A DNA stretch of 64,000 nucleotides from the NCBI RefSeq assembly GCF_900115305.1, contig NZ_FOVW01000003.1:393627-457626 (forward strand), read 5' to 3'. The translations under genes were made by a program, and so were the position numbers. Shown one piece after another: positions 25,951-34,804 of this stretch; the stretch's first letter is position 1; the number at the start of each line of letters is the position of its first letter. Below the pieces are notes generated by a model, which ran no database searches, was not told where the DNA came from, and saw only the letters and a list, made by a program, of their open reading frames with translations. The DNA is from Algoriphagus ornithinivorans (lineage in GTDB: Bacteria; Bacteroidota; Bacteroidia; Cytophagales; Cyclobacteriaceae).

Positions 25951-26550
25951 TTAGAATTCTACAGTAGGTGCATTTTCTGCTCCTGCTGCTGCTTCAAACT
26001 TCCCTTTGGTTTCAAATCCATACCAACCTGCAAAGAGGTTGTTCGGGAAGGTTCTTAAGGTGGTATTGTAAGCAACCACTTCTTGATTGAAATTTCTTCT
26101 GGCCACAGCTATTCGGTTTTCAGTTCCTTCCAACTGAGCCTGCAAATCCAAGAAGTTTTGATTGGCTTTCAGGTCAGGATAACGCTCCACGGTAACCAAA
26201 AGTCTGCTTAATGCACCTGAAAGCTGCTCTTGGGCTTGCTGGAATTGCTGAAGATTTTCTGGAGAAAGATTGTTAGCGTCCACATTGATAGAAGTAGCCT
26301 TCGATCTTGCTTCGATTACTCCTGTTAGAGTTTCTTGCTCAAAATCAGCATATCCTTTCACGGTGTTAACCAAGTTAGGGATCAAGTCTGCTCTCCTTTG
26401 GTATTGAGTCTCCACCTCAGCCCATTGACCGCTGACCTGCTCCTCGGCCTGAACAAAAGTATTGTAAGTGCCAACAGCTTTGGTATAAATAAAAATACCA
26501 ACCACTGCCAGAATCAAAATTGGAATTAATAGCTTTTTCATTTTTTGCAT
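25951..26550 (-). CDS. lemA: LemA family protein
   Basis: A 199-residue membrane-anchored protein. One N-terminal helix (about 5-25) is followed by the LemA coiled-coil domain with QWAEVETQYQRRADLIPNLVNTVKGYA, the signature block, and ARRNFNQEVVAYNTTLRTFPNNLFAGWYGF near the end. Family function is unknown; it regularly sits with TPM-domain genes as here. First gene of the three-gene operon. ATG codons at residues 1 and 4 are both possible starts. Confidence 0.92.
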   Translation of the reverse strand: MQKMKKLLIPILILAVVGIFIYTKAVGTYNTFVQAEEQVSGQWAEVETQYQRRADLIPNLVNTVKGYADFEQETLTGVIEARSKATSINVDANNLSPENLQQFQQAQEQLSGALSRLLVTVERYPDLKANQNFLDLQAQLEGTENRIAVARRNFNQEVVAYNTTLRTFPNNLFAGWYGFETKGKFEAAAGAENAPTVEF

Positions 26551-26653
26551 TAGGGTTATAAAACTGAACTATTGACGAAATTACCTTAAAATAAGTTTCC
26601 CAGAGGATCTATTTCCCAAAAATAGGGAAATTTCAAAAGGAGAGAGAAATGGG

Positions 26654-27907
26654 CTATATCTGCTTTTCCAGCCTGATTTTATAAGTAAAGTCTTCATATC
26701 GGGTCAATTCTTCATCGAAATACCTTCTCACTTCGATCTCAATGACCTTTCCTTCTTTAGAGCGAAACAATTTGATTACATCCGAAAGCTCCCAAATCAA
26801 GGTTGGAATTTTATTAATGCTCAATATTTCATCAAGAGCCTCAACTCCAGCTTCATCTGCTGGAGAACCCTCACGAACCTGACCAATGTAAAATCGCTTA
26901 TCGTCTGTGGGAATCTTTTTAACATTGAGCCCACTCATATCGTACTCATAAGGGGCATAAAAACTATCTCCTTTTTTCATCATAGCACGCTTCCTCGGAT
27001 AGTCCAAAATCAACCTTGTCCTGCCCAAAACCTCTGATCCAAGACTCCCCATTCTTCCGGATTCCTTGATGATATAGCTGAACGCTGTCTCATCCGGGTA
27101 GGAAGTCAAGACCTCCTTTTGCTTCAAGCTTTGGATTTTCAACCAATCCACTCTTCCTATGTATCCATAAAGCAAGCCTCCCAAGCTTTGGCCCAATTCG
27201 GCTTCCAGGTTATCTTCAGGCAAATCTATTTTCTCGGATGTTTCCCGATTGAGAAGCAGTCCATGATTGGCTCCCGTATCTATCAATAATTTTGATTCCA
27301 ATACCTTCCCGTTTTTCTGCTTGATTTTAGCCCGGATATAGGGTTTGTTTTGATCTATTTCCAACGGCATCTTTTTGTAAAGAGGAGGCCTCCACTTCAT
27401 GGCATCCGTCCTGAAAAACTCTATTCTTTCATCATCATAATTGATTTTGACAGGATTAAATTTGAAAAATTCATAGCCAATGATGCCATAAATAGGTATT
27501 CCTACCACCGACTCCAATTCCAAAAAATCCTCTTCCAAAACCAATAAGCTTTGAGCTAAACCTTCTATCGGGCCTAAATCAATATGATTGACAGGAGATA
27601 CCGATGCCATTATTTCTTCAGAACCGTCAGCCCCCATCAAATTCAGTCTCCGAGTATATTCCAGACCCATCGCATCCCCCAAATCTTTGCTGAATAAAAT
27701 ATTGGACCTCACACCAGTATCGATCAGGAAGTTTACGGGATAAGCTCCATTGATAGAGACCGGAACGATGATCAGAGAATTTGAGGCATAAAATGGAAGA
27801 ATGACTCTTCTCTTGTCCTCTTTCATGAAGAAACCAGGCACTTGAGCTTGGGTATCAATAAGAGTTAGCCCAAGAAAGAATATGATCAGCAGGGTCTTTT
27901 TTATCAT
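26654..27907 (-). CDS. Exported retropepsin-like aspartyl protease with PDZ domain
   Basis: A 417-residue protein. The signal peptide starts at the ATG 27907 (MIKKTLLIIFFLGLTLIDTQAQ); the frame extends 31 codons further up without similarity. It has two aspartyl-protease half domains in one chain, each with an active-site DTG: FLIDTGVRSNIL (about residue 60) and KLLIDTGANHGLLL (about 210). A PDZ domain follows at about 335-400 (GQVREGSPADEAGVEALDEILSINKI). It would act in the periplasm or at the surface; the substrate is unknown. Single gene, divergent from the Fur-family regulator. Confidence 0.87.
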   Translation of the reverse strand: MIKKTLLIIFFLGLTLIDTQAQVPGFFMKEDKRRVILPFYASNSLIIVPVSINGAYPVNFLIDTGVRSNILFSKDLGDAMGLEYTRRLNLMGADGSEEIMASVSPVNHIDLGPIEGLAQSLLVLEEDFLELESVVGIPIYGIIGYEFFKFNPVKINYDDERIEFFRTDAMKWRPPLYKKMPLEIDQNKPYIRAKIKQKNGKVLESKLLIDTGANHGLLLNRETSEKIDLPEDNLEAELGQSLGGLLYGYIGRVDWLKIQSLKQKEVLTSYPDETAFSYIIKESGRMGSLGSEVLGRTRLILDYPRKRAMMKKGDSFYAPYEYDMSGLNVKKIPTDDKRFYIGQVREGSPADEAGVEALDEILSINKIPTLIWELSDVIKLFRSKEGKVIEIEVRRYFDEELTRYEDFTYKIRLEKQI

Positions 27908-28111
27908 TCGATCCACAATCGGGTGATTGGTATAAGTTAAGGCTTTTTCAGAAACCTTTTTTCTATTTTTATAACCATTTTCTTCGGGATATTTGTTCAA
28001 ATGAAGGGAAACAATCCTTAATTAGACTGAAATCAAATTAGCCTTCACAAATCCTGTATTGTTGCCAAAAATTGGAGAATACTCCATCTTTATTTTTACA
28101 AAATATTGGAA

Positions 28112-28582
28112 ATGGCAGACAAGGCACTGATCGAGAAAGCGAAAAAAATCTTTGAAAACTTCCTCATTAAACAAGGAAGCAGGAAAACTCCGGAGCGTTT
28201 TTCAGTGATAGATGAGTTATACTCTCTTCCAGAAGATGAGCATATGGACGTGGAAGGCTTATTTTTAAGTATGAGAAATAAGGGTTACACGATCAGCCGA
28301 GCAACTATTTACAATACCTTGGACTTGCTGGTAGAAAGTGGCTTGGCAGTGAAGCATCAGTTCAAAGATAAAGTTGCCCTATACGAACAGGCCTTGACCT
28401 ACAAGCATCACGATCATCACGTATGTAATCAGTGCAGAAAAATCCGAGAGTTCTCCGATCCAAAAATCAATGAGATCAAAGAATTAATCGGAAATGAGTT
28501 TGGCTCCTCAATCACTTCTCATTCCTTGGTTCTTTATGGGGACTGCAGGATTGAAAACTGTGAAAATCTCCCAAAGATTTAA
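28112..28582 (+). CDS. Fur-family metal-dependent transcriptional regulator
   Basis: A 156-residue regulator. The winged-helix part includes SRKTPERFSVIDELYSLPEDEH and the recognition helix TISRATIYNTLDLLVESGLA. The metal-binding dimerisation part has YKHHDHHVCNQCRKI, and a second Cys pair occurs in GDCRIENC. The first CxxC with the late cysteines would hold the structural zinc. It may be Fur, PerR or Zur; sequence alone does not decide. An in-frame TTG two codons upstream is a less likely start. Its stop overlaps that of the convergent SRPBCC gene. Confidence 0.88.
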   Translation: MADKALIEKAKKIFENFLIKQGSRKTPERFSVIDELYSLPEDEHMDVEGLFLSMRNKGYTISRATIYNTLDLLVESGLAVKHQFKDKVALYEQALTYKHHDHHVCNQCRKIREFSDPKINEIKELIGNEFGSSITSHSLVLYGDCRIENCENLPKI

Positions 28583-29019
28583 CTTCTGCTAAACACCTTT
28601 TTATAAATGGGCTTTCTGTAAAAAAACTGACCCAACATCGCAGGGTATAGCAAGAATGTGAGCAGCTTGTTAGGCCCTTCATACTCTATCTCATCCCGGA
28701 TAATACTGCCTTCTCCCTTTTTGATAATCCGGTGCTTGTGAGTCCACTTTTTGAGAAAAAAGGGCAATACAACTCCCCGGTCAATGAAAAAGAATTCCTC
28801 TTCATTGGTTTGGTCCTCGGTAATTTCACTGGTCCACTTTTGCTTAAAAAAGATAAAATTCAACTCCAAAGAAACCATATCTCCCTTTTTGGAACCGTCA
28901 AATCTTATGAGTTTGACCGGAGGAAAAGGAGGACTCAGTCGCTTAAAAAGGGCTTCGTTGAAACCTTCTTTGACTGATAAATAATCCTGCTCTACTGGAG
29001 ACTCTATGGTGAGTTTCAT
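28579..29019 (-). CDS. SRPBCC-fold ligand-binding-like protein
   Basis: A 146-residue protein without signal or membrane segments. The pattern ESPVEQDYLSVKEGFNEALFKRLSPPFPPVKLIRFDG and the closing block MLGQFFYRKPIYKKVF are typical of the small Bacteroidota SRPBCC group, often annotated as a cyclase/dehydrase-like or ligand-binding protein. No active site is visible and the ligand is unknown. Same strand and 10 bp downstream of the oxidase subunit III-like gene, so probably co-transcribed. Confidence 0.7.
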   Translation of the reverse strand: MKLTIESPVEQDYLSVKEGFNEALFKRLSPPFPPVKLIRFDGSKKGDMVSLELNFIFFKQKWTSEITEDQTNEEEFFFIDRGVVLPFFLKKWTHKHRIIKKGEGSIIRDEIEYEGPNKLLTFLLYPAMLGQFFYRKPIYKKVFSRS

Positions 29020-29029
29020 GATTTTCTTT

Positions 29030-29644
29030 TTAAAAGCTCAAAACAAATAGCATGAATAAGATAAGCCAAATTGCATCCATAAACTGCCAATAGACAGTAA
29101 AAAGTCGAATTCGCATTTTTTCATAAGGATTAGTCAACAAAATCAGATGCTTGATACTATCCTCCTGATTTTTTTGAAGCTGAACCCAAAGTATCACGGC
29201 AAAAATCATAGCTCCTAAAAGGTGGAAAATATGAATCCCAGAAAGTACGTAAAGAAAACTTCCACTAGGAATTCCTTTGAAGTTGATTCCCATGGCTTGT
29301 AGCTCCAGCCATCCAGTAAATTGTAAACCCGTAAAAACCAAACCCAAAAAGAGTGTATTCCTCAAAGACTGAAGGACCTTTTCGGTTCTTTCTTCTTGGT
29401 AAAATATTCTCATCCGGGTAGCCGTGTATCCACTAATTACCAGCAAAAAGGTAGAAATCATGAATGAAATAGGTATTCGCTGATTCATTCCTTCCAGCTG
29501 ATCCAAGCCCGAGAATAAAAAAGCTGCCACCATAAATAGGAAAATAAGCCCACTACCAATCATCCCTAAATACAGTAAAGTTTCATAGGGATGAAGGCTC
29601 TCCAGTTTTTGAAACCAGGTTTTCGGTTCGTTTACATTGCTCAC
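29030..29644 (-). CDS. Haem-copper oxidase subunit III-like membrane protein, orphan
   Basis: A 204-residue protein with five predicted helices (about 24-44, 60-80, 95-115, 130-150, 178-200). HIFHLLGAMIFAVILW and the closing FTVYWQFMDAIWLILFMLF match the end of cytochrome c oxidase subunit III (consensus YWHFVDVVWLFLF). No subunit I or II gene is near, so it is an orphan or works with a complex encoded elsewhere. It shares a short operon with the SRPBCC gene and is divergent from mfd. Confidence 0.85.
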   Translation of the reverse strand: MSNVNEPKTWFQKLESLHPYETLLYLGMIGSGLIFLFMVAAFLFSGLDQLEGMNQRIPISFMISTFLLVISGYTATRMRIFYQEERTEKVLQSLRNTLFLGLVFTGLQFTGWLELQAMGINFKGIPSGSFLYVLSGIHIFHLLGAMIFAVILWVQLQKNQEDSIKHLILLTNPYEKMRIRLFTVYWQFMDAIWLILFMLFVLSF

Positions 29645-29761
29645 GTTGGCAAAACAATTTAACAGGCCTTAGGTTCACAATTTTATCGAATCTCTCTTCG
29701 ATAAGACTCAAAAACGCGAAAAGCCCTAAATTGCGCTCCCAAACTTAAACCAGCTTACCTC

Positions 29762-32700
29762 TTGGACCGACAGGCATTCCTATCCATCTATCAATCGGAC
29801 CCTTTTTTTCAGACCTTTTCCGAAAAAATCCTTCAGGAAGGAAAGACCGATTTCCAAATCAAAGGTCTTTCGGGAAGTCTTGATATGGTCTTGTTTGCCA
29901 CCTTTTTCCAAAAACACGGTGGCTTTCATCTGATTATTGCTCAGGACAAGGAGGAAGCAGCTTACCTCAATTCTGATCTTCAGAGCTTATTGGCTACTGA
30001 CGAGCATATGATTTTTCCTTCCAGCTTCAAAAAGCCTTATCAGTACGAGGAAGTAGACAATGCCAATGTATTGCTTCGCTCCGAAATTCTAAACCAGGTT
30101 CTGGATGCTAAAGAGGGTTCAAAAATAATCATCTCCTACCCCGAGGCCCTCTACGAAAGGGTGATCAATAAAAGGTCCCTCCAAGAAAACACTTTCACTG
30201 CCAAGGTTGGAGAGCAAGTGGATATGGAGTTTGTGTCAGAATTGCTTGCGAGCTATGATTTTGAGCGTACGGATTTCGTTTACGAGCCGGGTCAATTCGC
30301 GATTAGAGGGGGAATTTTAGATGTTTTTTCATTCTCAAATGAGCATCCCTATCGTTTGGAATTATTTGGAAAGGAGATCGAAAGTATCCGAACCTTTGAT
30401 GCAGAATCTCAGCTTTCCATCGCTGAGGTTGAGCAAATTTCTCTCATCCCCAATACCCAAACCAAGCTATTACAGGAAGTTAGGCAGTCATTTCTAGGCT
30501 TTTTACCAGAGCAAACCAAGCTATGGATCAAGGATTATCAACTGACCATAGATGTGATGACGGAGTGTTTTCACAAAGCAGAGCAAGCCTTTGATTCCAT
30601 TCTTGCCAAAACCAATCAAACCAAAACCCTATTAAAGCCGGCAGATTTATTTGAAACCGGGAAGGATTTTAAAGAACAGTCCGCTCAATTCAGTATCGTC
30701 GAATTCGGAAGACAGTTTTATTTGAAAGGCAGTGAGTCCATAACATGGGATTCCCAGCCCCAACCTTCTTTTAATAAAAACTTTGACCTGCTGGTGGCCA
30801 GTCTGGCAGAAAATGAGAAAAAGGGATTCTCAAATATTATCACTGCTGAAAATGAAAAGCAGATTGACCGCTTAATCGGAATTTTCAAAGAACTTGACCC
30901 TACGCTCCATGTGCAGAGTATGCTCTTGGGCTTGAGAGAGGGATTTGAAGACAGACAAAGCAAATTAGTCTGCTACACCGATCATCAGCTTTTTGAAAGA
31001 TTTCACCGTTACAAGTCCCGAAAAAAGGCGAGCAAATCCAAAGCTCTAACGATTAAAGAACTTAAGGCCCTACACCCTGGTGACTATATCGTGCACGTGG
31101 ATTATGGAGTGGGAAGATTTGCCGGATTGGAAAAAGTAGAGGTTGGGGGTAAAATGCAGGAAGCCGTTCGATTGGTGTTTAGGGACGATGACTTGCTTTA
31201 TGTCAACATCCACTCCCTTCATAAAATCTCCAAATATTCCGGGCAGGAGGGGCAAGCTCCTTCCATGTCCAAGTTGGGTTCACCGGAATGGGAAAATAAG
31301 AAGACCCGTGCCAAAAAACAGGTCAAAGACATTGCCAAGGATTTGATTGAGCTCTATGCTAAAAGACGTGGTGCTCCCGGTTTTGCCTTTTCGAGAGATT
31401 CTGTTTTGCAGGTGGAATTGGAGAGTTCATTTATTTATGAAGACACTCCAGATCAGGCATTGGCGACCTCAGATGTCAAATCGGATATGGAAAAATCCTA
31501 TCCAATGGATAGGCTAGTCTGTGGAGATGTGGGCTTCGGGAAAACTGAAGTAGCTATTCGAGCAGCATTCAAGGCTGTAAATGACCGAAAGCAGGTAGCT
31601 GTACTAGTTCCAACCACCATATTGGCTATGCAGCATTATCAGACCTTCAAGGAGCGTCTGGAAAATTTCCCCGTCAAAGTTGATTTTATCAATAGGTTCC
31701 GCACCACCAAGCAAGTCAAAGAAATTGTAGAAAAAGTAAAAAGTGGGGAAATAGATATTTTGGTAGGAACCCACAAGATTGTCAACAAGGATATTCAATT
31801 CAAAGATTTAGGACTTCTGATCATCGATGAAGAACAAAAATTCGGTGTTAAGGTCAAGGATCAGCTGAAAAACTTACGGGTCAATGTGGATGTGCTTACG
31901 CTTACCGCCACCCCTATTCCCCGAACTTTACATTTCTCTTTGATGGGAGCAAGGGACCTCTCGGTTATTGCTACACCTCCGCCTAACAGGCAGCCTGTTA
32001 CTACCGAAGTTCAAACCTTTCAGGAAGAAGTTATCCGTGATGCGGTAGCATATGAATTAAGAAGAGGTGGACAGGTATTTTTTGTGCACAATAGAGTGGG
32101 TGAGATAGACAGCATTGCCAATTTGATCATGAAACTGGTCCCAGAAGCCCGTGTAGTTGGGGCACATGGTCAAATGGATGGCAAAAAACTGGAACAAGTC
32201 ATGGTGGATTTCATCAATCATGAATACGATGTGCTGGTTTCAACCAATATCATTGAGTCCGGTTTGGATATAGCCAATGCAAATACCATCATCATCAATC
32301 GGGCCCATATGTTTGGATTGAGTGATCTGCATCAGATGCGGGGAAGAGTGGGTCGAAGCAATAAAAAAGCTTTCTGTTATCTCTTGACTCCACCTATGTC
32401 TGGTTTGACTCCAGAATCCAGAAAAAGACTTCAAACATTGGAAGAGTTTTCTGATCTGGGAGATGGTTTCAAGGTAGCCATGAAGGATCTGGATATACGT
32501 GGAGCCGGAAATTTACTAGGTGCAGAACAAAGCGGATTTATTACAGATTTGGGCTTTGAGATGTATCATAAAATCCTGGATGAGGCGGTACAGGAATTGA
32601 AAGAAAATGAATTTGCCGCCCTTTTCGAAACCGATCTTAAAGAAAAGGTCAAGGTATTGGTGCAGGATTGTACTATAGAAACCGATTTGGAGCTATTGAT

Positions 32701-33115
32701 TCCAGAGGAATATGTCAGCAATATTTCTGAAAGATTAGGGCTTTATTCCAAGTTGGACTCCATCAAAAACGAAGAGGAGCTGAATAAATTTGCGACCATG
32801 CTGGAGGATAGATTTGGCCCTGTTCCTGAAGCTGTGGTGGACTTGATGGAAACCGTGCGCTTGAGATGGAAAGCAGAGAAACTGGGCATAGAAAAGTTGG
32901 TCTTGAAAAACAAGCAGATGAAATGCTATTTGTTGCCGGCTTCCAGAGATGATTTTTACTCATCCCCTGTTTTTCAACAAATTATGCAATTTGCGCAGTT
33001 GAATTCACGTTACTTTAAAATAAAGGAGCACAAGAATCGTTTGATTCTTACTGTATCGGATGTTTCCGACATTTCTGTGGCACAAAAATGGCTAAAAGAG
33101 ATGCTAGCAAGCTGA
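29762..33115 (+). CDS. mfd: Transcription-repair coupling factor Mfd
   Basis: A 1117-residue DNA translocase that removes RNA polymerase stalled at lesions and recruits UvrA. The N-terminal UvrB-like domains (about 1-400) include YEPGQFAIRGGILDVFSF. The RNA-polymerase-interacting domain follows near 438 (LHPGDYIVHVDYGVGRFAGL). Walker A is GDVGFGKTE near 590 and the DEEQ box near 689 (IIDEEQKFG). The RecG-like motor half has TLTATPIPRTLHFS and QMRGRVGRS, and a TRCF C-terminal domain ends the protein. The start is a TTG; no ATG lies close upstream and the family N-terminus begins here. Divergent from the oxidase subunit gene. Confidence 0.95.
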   Translation: MDRQAFLSIYQSDPFFQTFSEKILQEGKTDFQIKGLSGSLDMVLFATFFQKHGGFHLIIAQDKEEAAYLNSDLQSLLATDEHMIFPSSFKKPYQYEEVDNANVLLRSEILNQVLDAKEGSKIIISYPEALYERVINKRSLQENTFTAKVGEQVDMEFVSELLASYDFERTDFVYEPGQFAIRGGILDVFSFSNEHPYRLELFGKEIESIRTFDAESQLSIAEVEQISLIPNTQTKLLQEVRQSFLGFLPEQTKLWIKDYQLTIDVMTECFHKAEQAFDSILAKTNQTKTLLKPADLFETGKDFKEQSAQFSIVEFGRQFYLKGSESITWDSQPQPSFNKNFDLLVASLAENEKKGFSNIITAENEKQIDRLIGIFKELDPTLHVQSMLLGLREGFEDRQSKLVCYTDHQLFERFHRYKSRKKASKSKALTIKELKALHPGDYIVHVDYGVGRFAGLEKVEVGGKMQEAVRLVFRDDDLLYVNIHSLHKISKYSGQEGQAPSMSKLGSPEWENKKTRAKKQVKDIAKDLIELYAKRRGAPGFAFSRDSVLQVELESSFIYEDTPDQALATSDVKSDMEKSYPMDRLVCGDVGFGKTEVAIRAAFKAVNDRKQVAVLVPTTILAMQHYQTFKERLENFPVKVDFINRFRTTKQVKEIVEKVKSGEIDILVGTHKIVNKDIQFKDLGLLIIDEEQKFGVKVKDQLKNLRVNVDVLTLTATPIPRTLHFSLMGARDLSVIATPPPNRQPVTTEVQTFQEEVIRDAVAYELRRGGQVFFVHNRVGEIDSIANLIMKLVPEARVVGAHGQMDGKKLEQVMVDFINHEYDVLVSTNIIESGLDIANANTIIINRAHMFGLSDLHQMRGRVGRSNKKAFCYLLTPPMSGLTPESRKRLQTLEEFSDLGDGFKVAMKDLDIRGAGNLLGAEQSGFITDLGFEMYHKILDEAVQELKENEFAALFETDLKEKVKVLVQDCTIETDLELLIPEEYVSNISERLGLYSKLDSIKNEEELNKFATMLEDRFGPVPEAVVDLMETVRLRWKAEKLGIEKLVLKNKQMKCYLLPASRDDFYSSPVFQQIMQFAQLNSRYFKIKEHKNRLILTVSDVSDISVAQKWLKEMLAS

Positions 33116-33294
33116 TTTTCAAAAAATTTAACTGGCATAAATATTGCAGTTTTGCACAAGAAATTTGCAGGATTCTCCCTATTTCGGGCTTTTTTGGCTC
33201 AAACTGAGAGAATAACAAATTTTCAAATCATTGGAAGTACTTAGGATTGACTATATATTAGCACTCTTAAACTAGATTTAAACTCCTAGAATAT

Positions 33295-34518
33295 ATGCGT
33301 TTCAGTAACAAATCATGGGGAATGTGGGCAGCAGCACTGATGATCGTCGGTGGTTCTGTTCTTTCTTCCTGTAACAAAACTCCGGGCTATGGTAGAAGAA
33401 CTGCCAACAAGCCAGGAAAGAAAAGTGCTACAACCGGTGCGGAATTTTCATTTAATGAACAAGATTCGACCAACTTTTTCGTAGCTAGAAATGCCGAACA
33501 AATCCCTGGACCTAACTTGAAATTCATTCAAGGAGGTAGAGCTGTATTAGGTTCTCAGGAAGAGGATGTGATGGCTTTCAGAGACAACTTGGAAAGAACT
33601 GTCACGGTTGCCAACTTCTACATGGACGAAACCGAAATCACGAACAATGACTATCGTGAATTCCTTTTCGATATGAAGAAAAAAGTAAGCGCTGACTCAT
33701 TGAAGAAATTAGAACCTAAAGATGATGTATGGGGTGGAGCTTTGTCTTTCAACGACATGTACCAGTCCTACTATTTCAGGTTCCCTGGTTTCAATTTTTA
33801 TCCGGTAGCGGGAGTTTCTTGGTCTCAGGCAAACATCTACGCAAAGTGGAGAACAGATTACGTACAGGAGTTAGTTAGAAAAGAAAGAGGCTTGGACTCT
33901 ACCTTTACCAAAACTCAATTAATCGAAAGAGGAGTTGCTTTGGCTGATTATCGTCTACCAAGTGAGGCTGAGTGGGAATATGCTGCAAAAGCCATGATTG
34001 GAACGCAATATTTGGACGAAAATCAAGAATACGGTAGAATTTATCCTTGGGATGGAAGAGGAGTAAGAAACCCATACAATGTAAAGCGTAAGGGTAAGCA
34101 AGGTGATTTCTTGGCGAACTTCAAAAGAGGTCGTGGTGACTACGGAGGTATCTCCGGTAACCAAAGAAATGACGGTGAAATCCTTCCTACGAACGTGTAT
34201 GATATGGCTCCAAATGATTTTGGCTTGTATCACATGGCTGGAAACATGAATGAGTGGGTTTATGATGTTTACCGTCCATTGACTTACCAAGATGCAGATG
34301 ATTTGAACCCATTGAGAAAAGATGGATACGGCGATGACGTATCTAACTATGAGGTATCAATGATCACTGACGAAATGAGAGTTTATAAAGGAGGAAGCTG
34401 GAGAGATGTAACATATTGGTTGGCTCCAGGTACCAGAAGATTTATGCATCAGGATTCTGCCACTAACCACATTGGCTTTAGATGTGCAATGATTTCAATC
34501 GGTGAGCGAGGTAAATAA
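33295..34518 (+). CDS. gldJ: GldJ-like gliding/type IX secretion lipoprotein (FGE-sulfatase fold)
   Basis: A 407-residue lipoprotein (lipobox VLSSC near residue 26). After a linker it has the formylglycine-generating-enzyme-like fold: RAVLGSQEEDVMAF, NFYMDETEITNNDYREFLFD, YPVAGVSWSQANIYAKWRTD, LPSEAEWEYAAKA, and the end block VYKGGSWRDVTYWLAPGTRRF and HIGFRC. These blocks match GldJ best; GldK (PorK) shares the fold but is normally followed by gldL, gldM and gldN, which are absent here. GldJ stabilises the gliding motor and type IX secretion apparatus at the outer membrane. Followed by a strong terminator, so monocistronic. Confidence 0.82.
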   Translation: MRFSNKSWGMWAAALMIVGGSVLSSCNKTPGYGRRTANKPGKKSATTGAEFSFNEQDSTNFFVARNAEQIPGPNLKFIQGGRAVLGSQEEDVMAFRDNLERTVTVANFYMDETEITNNDYREFLFDMKKKVSADSLKKLEPKDDVWGGALSFNDMYQSYYFRFPGFNFYPVAGVSWSQANIYAKWRTDYVQELVRKERGLDSTFTKTQLIERGVALADYRLPSEAEWEYAAKAMIGTQYLDENQEYGRIYPWDGRGVRNPYNVKRKGKQGDFLANFKRGRGDYGGISGNQRNDGEILPTNVYDMAPNDFGLYHMAGNMNEWVYDVYRPLTYQDADDLNPLRKDGYGDDVSNYEVSMITDEMRVYKGGSWRDVTYWLAPGTRRFMHQDSATNHIGFRCAMISIGERGK

Positions 34519-34543
34519 ACCTTATCCCAAATAAAAACTTAAA

Positions 34544-34572
34544 CCCTGAATCAAAAATTCAGGGCTTTTTTT
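34544..34572. terminator. Terminator after the gldJ-like gene
   Basis: CCCTGAAT (34544-34551) pairs with ATTCAGGG (34557-34564) around a 5-nt loop, followed by eight T. Its T-run merges into the TTTTCTGAAAG that borders the IS110 element. Before the insertion it may have served the convergent porin gene too. Confidence 0.9.
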
Positions 34573-34580
34573 TCTGAAAG

Positions 34581-34804
34581 AGAAAAACCAGAAAGTGGCC
34601 TATTTAGCTATTTTCAGAACTGGGAGGGCATACTTTTTCTACCCTCATAGAGGTTGTAAAATGGTTTAAATAAGTTAGGCCAAGTAAGAGAGTAAAATTT
34701 TTTCTACATGCTCGAAGCAATAACCGTTTGTTCTTGGCCTTTCAGTTCAGTTTTTATTCCGGGACTTGTAGATCACCAATAAAAGCTCGAACTTTTACTT
34801 AAAT
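34581..34804 (-). ncRNA. Candidate bridge/seek RNA region of the IS110 element
   Basis: IS110-family transposases are guided by a structured RNA from a non-coding end of the element, downstream of the transposase in the IS1111 type and upstream in the IS110 type. The longer flank here is downstream. It holds a perfect 8-bp inverted repeat, AGGCCAAG 34677-34684 with CTTGGCCT 34733-34740, enclosing a 48-nt loop. A second short stem lies beside it (GAGGG and CCCTC, 34624-34646). The upstream flank also has a 7-bp stem (ATAAGTA 36043-36049, TACTTAT 36063-36069), so it remains an alternative location. The RNA is inferred, not seen. Confidence 0.4.

Noticed and set aside
33295..34518. GldK/PorK instead of GldJ
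   Set aside because: The block order and wording (NFYMDETEITNNDYREFLFD, YPVAGVSWSQANIYAKWRTD) fit GldJ, and gldL, gldM and gldN do not follow.
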